Assembly (NCBI GenBank): GCA_015259235.1
Contig: JABZGM010000071.1
Coordinates: 1 to 9,476 of the forward strand
Origin: Alloprevotella sp.
GTDB taxonomy: Bacteria > Bacteroidota > Bacteroidia > Bacteroidales > Bacteroidaceae
Length of the DNA: 9,476 nucleotides
Reading direction: 5' to 3'
Under the pieces are notes generated by a model, which was not told the origin of the DNA, did not search any database, and worked only from the letters and a program-made list of their open reading frames with translations. Below are positions 5,584-9,476 of the stretch, piece after piece; the first letter of the stretch is position 1; the number at the start of each line of letters is the position of its first letter. The translations under genes and the position numbers were made by a program.

Positions 5584-8500
5584 ATGAGCTATAATTTCAA
5601 GAGAATCTTTTTCTCGCTATTCCTCTTGATAGGGTTTGTGTTGCCCACCCTATCACAAAACACATTGCAAGATGGCTACTATCGGATTATTAGTAAGCAC
5701 AATAGTTTGCCCATCCATGTTCACAACCGACAACTGGGCTATGTTTCAGAACAAGCTGGTAAAGAGAATGGCATGGATTTGTCCCGAGTGTGGAAGGTAA
5801 AGCAGGTAGACGGCACCTATTGGATCGTCAATGTAGGTGAAGCACTCCCTATAGAACAACACGGCATGCTTAATGTCACATTCTCTGTGGGATATGCTCC
5901 GGCTCACTATTACATTAAAGCTGCTAGCGGTGACGAAGGGAATGGGTATTACGTAATTTCTACAAACAAAGATTTCTCAGGAAGAGAACTCTGGCACAAT
6001 GGTGGCAGTGGTTTGGTGCAAAACTGGGAGGGAGTCAACAGCAAACAAAACTTTTGGAAGTTTCAGCCGCTCACTGATGAAGAAAAGAAAAGTGTAGAAA
6101 GTTTTGAACAGCAATGGTCTAAACTAGAAACTGGTTTCAAACATCTCGAGACACTCAGACAGGGTGGATTATATCGTGTCAAGAATGCGCAAGGTCACTA
6201 TTGGCAGGAGGATGCAAACAACCATCAGATAAAGACGACATCAACGAAGGACAAAACTGACTTCAGTGCGCTATGGATTGTAGAAGCCAATGGCGACGGT
6301 TTTGCTTTGCGCAACGCATCAACTAGTCGTTATGTCGCTCCTGCAGATGGAGAAAAACCCATCTCAACGACTTTAGACAATAGAAAACTGTGGTTGGATT
6401 TCAAACACAGCACTGAATCATATTATAATATCAGTGGCAATAACACTTTCGCAGATGGTAGTTGCTTTGTTACTACCTCTAACAACGCATTGAAAGGTGG
6501 TAACGCTCGCAACAAGACCACCACACAAAATGGAGAATCCAACGCGCAAACGACAGTATTTTCTCCAAACACTGCTGCGGATTGGCAATTAGAGCCCGTT
6601 ACTGATGTCTCTGACGATGAGATTAAGACTGCTATTCGCAATAAAACGAATGCAGCCTTTGAGCCTACAGAAAACAAATACTACATTATCCGCAATGTGG
6701 CATATCCCACTCGCGTCCTCACCACTCGCGTTAATACAAACGAGGTGAGTGGTGACGAACGTAACCCACGCGAGATGGGACAGATATGGACTTTTGAGAA
6801 GGTAGGCAATCAATGGGCTATTCGTAGTGTGGTAGACCAACGCTATGTTGGGAACCAAGCTGCGAGTTCTAACCCTTATCAAATGAACAGCACAAAAGTG
6901 TCATTCTCAGTACAACAAAAGGACAAGTGGTTTCCATACTTAGCTTTTGTGGCTCGCAACGATGAAAGCCTGCACTGCGCGAGTTCACGAGGTTTTAGTG
7001 TTGTAAACTGGAGTGCTTCAGCAACTGCTTCGAAATGGCAATTAGAAGAAGTGCAACTGAATCAAGACGAACTCAACGCCTATAAGGATAAAGTCAACAC
7101 TCAGAAACAATTGACCAATGAGCGTGCGAAGTTTACAGACAAATTGCAGCTATTTTTCGATGACTACGCTTGTACTCAATTAAAGGCTACCTACCAATCC
7201 ATGTCTGTTGAGAATTTCAAAGCAGCCTTAAAAGCGCAACAACTTCCACAACTACTCATCGACATGGCTGTGCGTGTGAAGATCAACAAATGGAATGAGA
7301 ACACGGACGCAAATAAATACGAGAAACTTTTCCGTATTCAAGAGTATCAGGCTTACAGTCACCCTCAAAAATGGGCAAACAACAACCAGTTGATGCCTAC
7401 AAACTTCGGACAATACTCTCAACTCACCAACCCAACAGGTATCACTATCCCTGAAAAGGAATATGTTTTACTCTTCGTTGACCAAGATGCTCCTAAAGAC
7501 TGCGAACTTAATGCAGAACTTGTTCAAGGAAAGAGTACAACCGGAAGTAAAGAGAGACTGCACAAAGGATTTAATGTCATTTACTCAGACGCTCCAGCTC
7601 ATTTATATATTAACTACGTGATAAACAACGTAGACTTGAAATATACTGAGCAACCCAAAATTCGCATTCACGTAGAAGGTGGTAAAACCAATGGCTTCTT
7701 TGATGCTAACACCATGAAGAATGAGGATTGGGACAAACTGCGTTCCCTCAAAGAATTTGGTTTCTTCACCGACGATGTGATTCGCTTGAAGTCTAAACAT
7801 ACAATCCATAGCGTCAGCCTCCGCGGTGTAGAAGAACAACAAGAAAAAGGGAACTGGATTTACGACGGAAAAGACAAAGGTATCACCGGAGTTCTCGGTA
7901 AATGGGACTGGGTGCACGAACTGGAACAAGAATACTTCCGTCCAGAACAATTTGCAGGACGTTTCAACTGCTTGATGTTCAGCACAGACGCTGCTGGACT
8001 TTATGCCTTCCCTTATGGTACATTCATCGGAACTGTCAGCACCACTTTCAGTTACAAGGAATGGGCTAAAGGTGGTCAATATGACGATGGTGGTAACCTC
8101 TGGGCTGTGGTGCACGAAACTGGTCACCACTATCAGAAACTCTTCAACTTGGCACGCTGCTTGGAGAGTTCTAACAACCTCTGGTCGAACATTGCACTCT
8201 GGAAACGTGGTGCGAGTGTGAGTCGTTTGCAAGCGCCACAAAAACTCTTCAACCGCTTCAACGATAAGAATTATTCATGGCTTAACATGGATTTGGGAGA
8301 TCGCACACGTATGTACTGGCAGTTGTGGTTGTACTACGTGGAATTGGGACACAAACCCGATTTCTTCAAAGATTTGTTTGCCAAATTCCGCAATAATCCC
8401 ATCAATTTCGCTAACGCAAACACCGACTTTTTGCGATTTGCTCAATTCTGTAGCGAGGTGGCAGAAGAAGACCTCACGGAGTTCTTCGACTTCTACGGAT

Positions 8501-9476
8501 TCTTCAATAAGGTTGGTAAAGACATTACTTACAAGTATAATGATGACTTCTACGACAAAGCTTATGGTGGTGCAACCATCAGCATAAGTCAAGAAGACAT
8601 CAATGCTTGCAAGGCTGCGATGGCGAAATATCCCCAAAAGAACACCAACCTTATCTTCATCGACGAGCGCATTCGCAAAACCCCTGCCACCTATGAAGGT
8701 CACAAGGAAGGTGAAATGCGTTGGGGAACAATCGGTGGAATGGATCCTGGTGACAACCGAGTGTTTGGTGACGTGGGTCACTACGAAGACTTCGGAACTC
8801 CCACCAAAGCGGGTACTACGGCTGCTCCCCAATCTGTGTTGTTGGATGGTCGCACAGTGCGCATTCAAGGCACCGGAGCTGTGGGATATAAAGTCTACGA
8901 CGATAAAGGAAATCTCGTGATGGTGGCTAACGCCAACGACTTCCTAATTCCTGAAAAACTGGATCTCTCAAAGATTTCTATCAAAGTGATAGGTGGTAGT
9001 AGAAATGAAGTCGAGGTTATCAAGAATGGCGTAGTGCTCCCTGCTTATAAAAAGCGATTCACATTCGACAACCCTGCCAACCTCACCTTGTCAGATGGTA
9101 AAACTTCTCCTCTCGGCAAATACCATATCCGCCGACACGATGCTATAGATGGAAAGTTCTACTATTTGACGCAAGAAGGACGTCCCACTGATCAAATAGA
9201 AAAAGCTGGTCAATTCCTCGTTGCAGCAAGTAGAATTTCTGGTGAATATAACATCTATTCTGTAGGAAAGCAACAATGGATTTCCTACGATCCTAATAAG
9301 AACTATTGGGGGTATCTTGGTTTTGGGTACGGTGAGCCTAACCTCTTCCGCTGGAGCAACGAAATGACGCAGGCTCAAACATGGAAAATCACCCATCAGG
9401 ACACTTACTACAACATTGCGCTGCAAAAAGATCAGAAAGTCCTTTGGAACTGGCATGGTGGTGCCCACGCCACAAG
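5584..9476 (+). CDS. Secreted M60-family zinc metallopeptidase (mucinase/enhancin-like), 3' end outside the window
   Basis: One open frame of 1297 codons runs to the window edge with no stop. Residues 1-24 are a type I signal peptide (KR, hydrophobic core, likely cut after LS; no lipobox Cys). Three beta-trefoil-like modules follow (about 29-164, 194-340, 363-490), then a helical linker to about 590 and the M60 peptidase (about 590-1015). In it are NPTGI (616-620), HVEGG (696-700), and the gluzincin motif HETGH with zinc ligands H844 and H848, catalytic E845 and third ligand E861 in LESSNN. MYWQLWLYYVELGHKPDFF and DLTEFFDFYGFF are also typical of the family. An Ig-like segment (about 1080-1150) and a fourth trefoil-like module (from about 1175) follow. 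Characterised M60 enzymes of gut Bacteroides cleave mucin-type O-glycoproteins; substrate here is inferred. The upstream gap has no clear promoter, only an A-rich stretch before the ATG. Any C-terminal sorting domain lies beyond the window. Confidence 0.92.
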   Translation, partial: MSYNFKRIFFSLFLLIGFVLPTLSQNTLQDGYYRIISKHNSLPIHVHNRQLGYVSEQAGKENGMDLSRVWKVKQVDGTYWIVNVGEALPIEQHGMLNVTFSVGYAPAHYYIKAASGDEGNGYYVISTNKDFSGRELWHNGGSGLVQNWEGVNSKQNFWKFQPLTDEEKKSVESFEQQWSKLETGFKHLETLRQGGLYRVKNAQGHYWQEDANNHQIKTTSTKDKTDFSALWIVEANGDGFALRNASTSRYVAPADGEKPISTTLDNRKLWLDFKHSTESYYNISGNNTFADGSCFVTTSNNALKGGNARNKTTTQNGESNAQTTVFSPNTAADWQLEPVTDVSDDEIKTAIRNKTNAAFEPTENKYYIIRNVAYPTRVLTTRVNTNEVSGDERNPREMGQIWTFEKVGNQWAIRSVVDQRYVGNQAASSNPYQMNSTKVSFSVQQKDKWFPYLAFVARNDESLHCASSRGFSVVNWSASATASKWQLEEVQLNQDELNAYKDKVNTQKQLTNERAKFTDKLQLFFDDYACTQLKATYQSMSVENFKAALKAQQLPQLLIDMAVRVKINKWNENTDANKYEKLFRIQEYQAYSHPQKWANNNQLMPTNFGQYSQLTNPTGITIPEKEYVLLFVDQDAPKDCELNAELVQGKSTTGSKERLHKGFNVIYSDAPAHLYINYVINNVDLKYTEQPKIRIHVEGGKTNGFFDANTMKNEDWDKLRSLKEFGFFTDDVIRLKSKHTIHSVSLRGVEEQQEKGNWIYDGKDKGITGVLGKWDWVHELEQEYFRPEQFAGRFNCLMFSTDAAGLYAFPYGTFIGTVSTTFSYKEWAKGGQYDDGGNLWAVVHETGHHYQKLFNLARCLESSNNLWSNIALWKRGASVSRLQAPQKLFNRFNDKNYSWLNMDLGDRTRMYWQLWLYYVELGHKPDFFKDLFAKFRNNPINFANANTDFLRFAQFCSEVAEEDLTEFFDFYGFFNKVGKDITYKYNDDFYDKAYGGATISISQEDINACKAAMAKYPQKNTNLIFIDERIRKTPATYEGHKEGEMRWGTIGGMDPGDNRVFGDVGHYEDFGTPTKAGTTAAPQSVLLDGRTVRIQGTGAVGYKVYDDKGNLVMVANANDFLIPEKLDLSKISIKVIGGSRNEVEVIKNGVVLPAYKKRFTFDNPANLTLSDGKTSPLGKYHIRRHDAIDGKFYYLTQEGRPTDQIEKAGQFLVAASRISGEYNIYSVGKQQWISYDPNKNYWGYLGFGYGEPNLFRWSNEMTQAQTWKITHQDTYYNIALQKDQKVLWNWHGGAHAT

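Noticed and set aside
7603..8868. Two long minus-strand frames (7603-8241 and 8275-8868) opposite the M60 gene
   Set aside because: The plus-strand frame over the same bases encodes the zinc site and other M60 signatures. The minus-strand translations have no recognisable motif.

Overview
The window looks like a chromosomal segment from a member of the Bacteroidales (Bacteroidota), probably Prevotella-like. The reasons are: promoters of the Bacteroidota form (TTTG, about 20 nt, then TAnnTTTG) before several genes; no Shine-Dalgarno sequences at the start codons; a tRNA gene without encoded CCA; and a secreted M60 metallopeptidase of the mucin-degrading type common in gut and oral Bacteroidales. 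The genus is inference.

Layout. Bases 1-111 may hold the last codons of a plus-strand gene that enters from the left. A minus-strand ADP-ribosylglycohydrolase (244-1056) follows, with its own terminator (165-206) and promoter (about 1148-1177). It is divergent from a plus-strand nucleoside:H+ symporter of the NupG family (1315-2592), which has a near-consensus promoter and a terminator hairpin at 2665-2706. Next comes a probable two-gene operon, metY (O-acetylhomoserine sulfhydrylase, 2872-4161) and miaA (tRNA dimethylallyltransferase, 4201-5145), behind a promoter at about 2763-2770. A CAT-anticodon tRNA (5347-5420) has its own promoter and a strong terminator. From 5584 to the right edge runs one uninterrupted frame of 1297 codons: a secreted M60-family (enhancin/mucinase-like) metallopeptidase, cut by the window end.

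How they work together. Most of the window is ordinary housekeeping: nucleoside uptake, sulfur assimilation into homocysteine, tRNA modification and a tRNA. The accessory part is the M60 protein. It has a signal peptide, three tandem beta-trefoil-like modules each followed by a short acidic helix, a zinc peptidase domain with HETGH...E, an Ig-like segment and a fourth trefoil-like module. This suggests a glycan-anchored protease acting on host or dietary glycoproteins. I see no CRISPR array, transposase, phage gene or defence system, and no convincing new multi-gene system. The best leads are the M60 architecture, a perfect palindrome on the tRNA promoter, and an orphan antisense promoter-like motif behind miaA.
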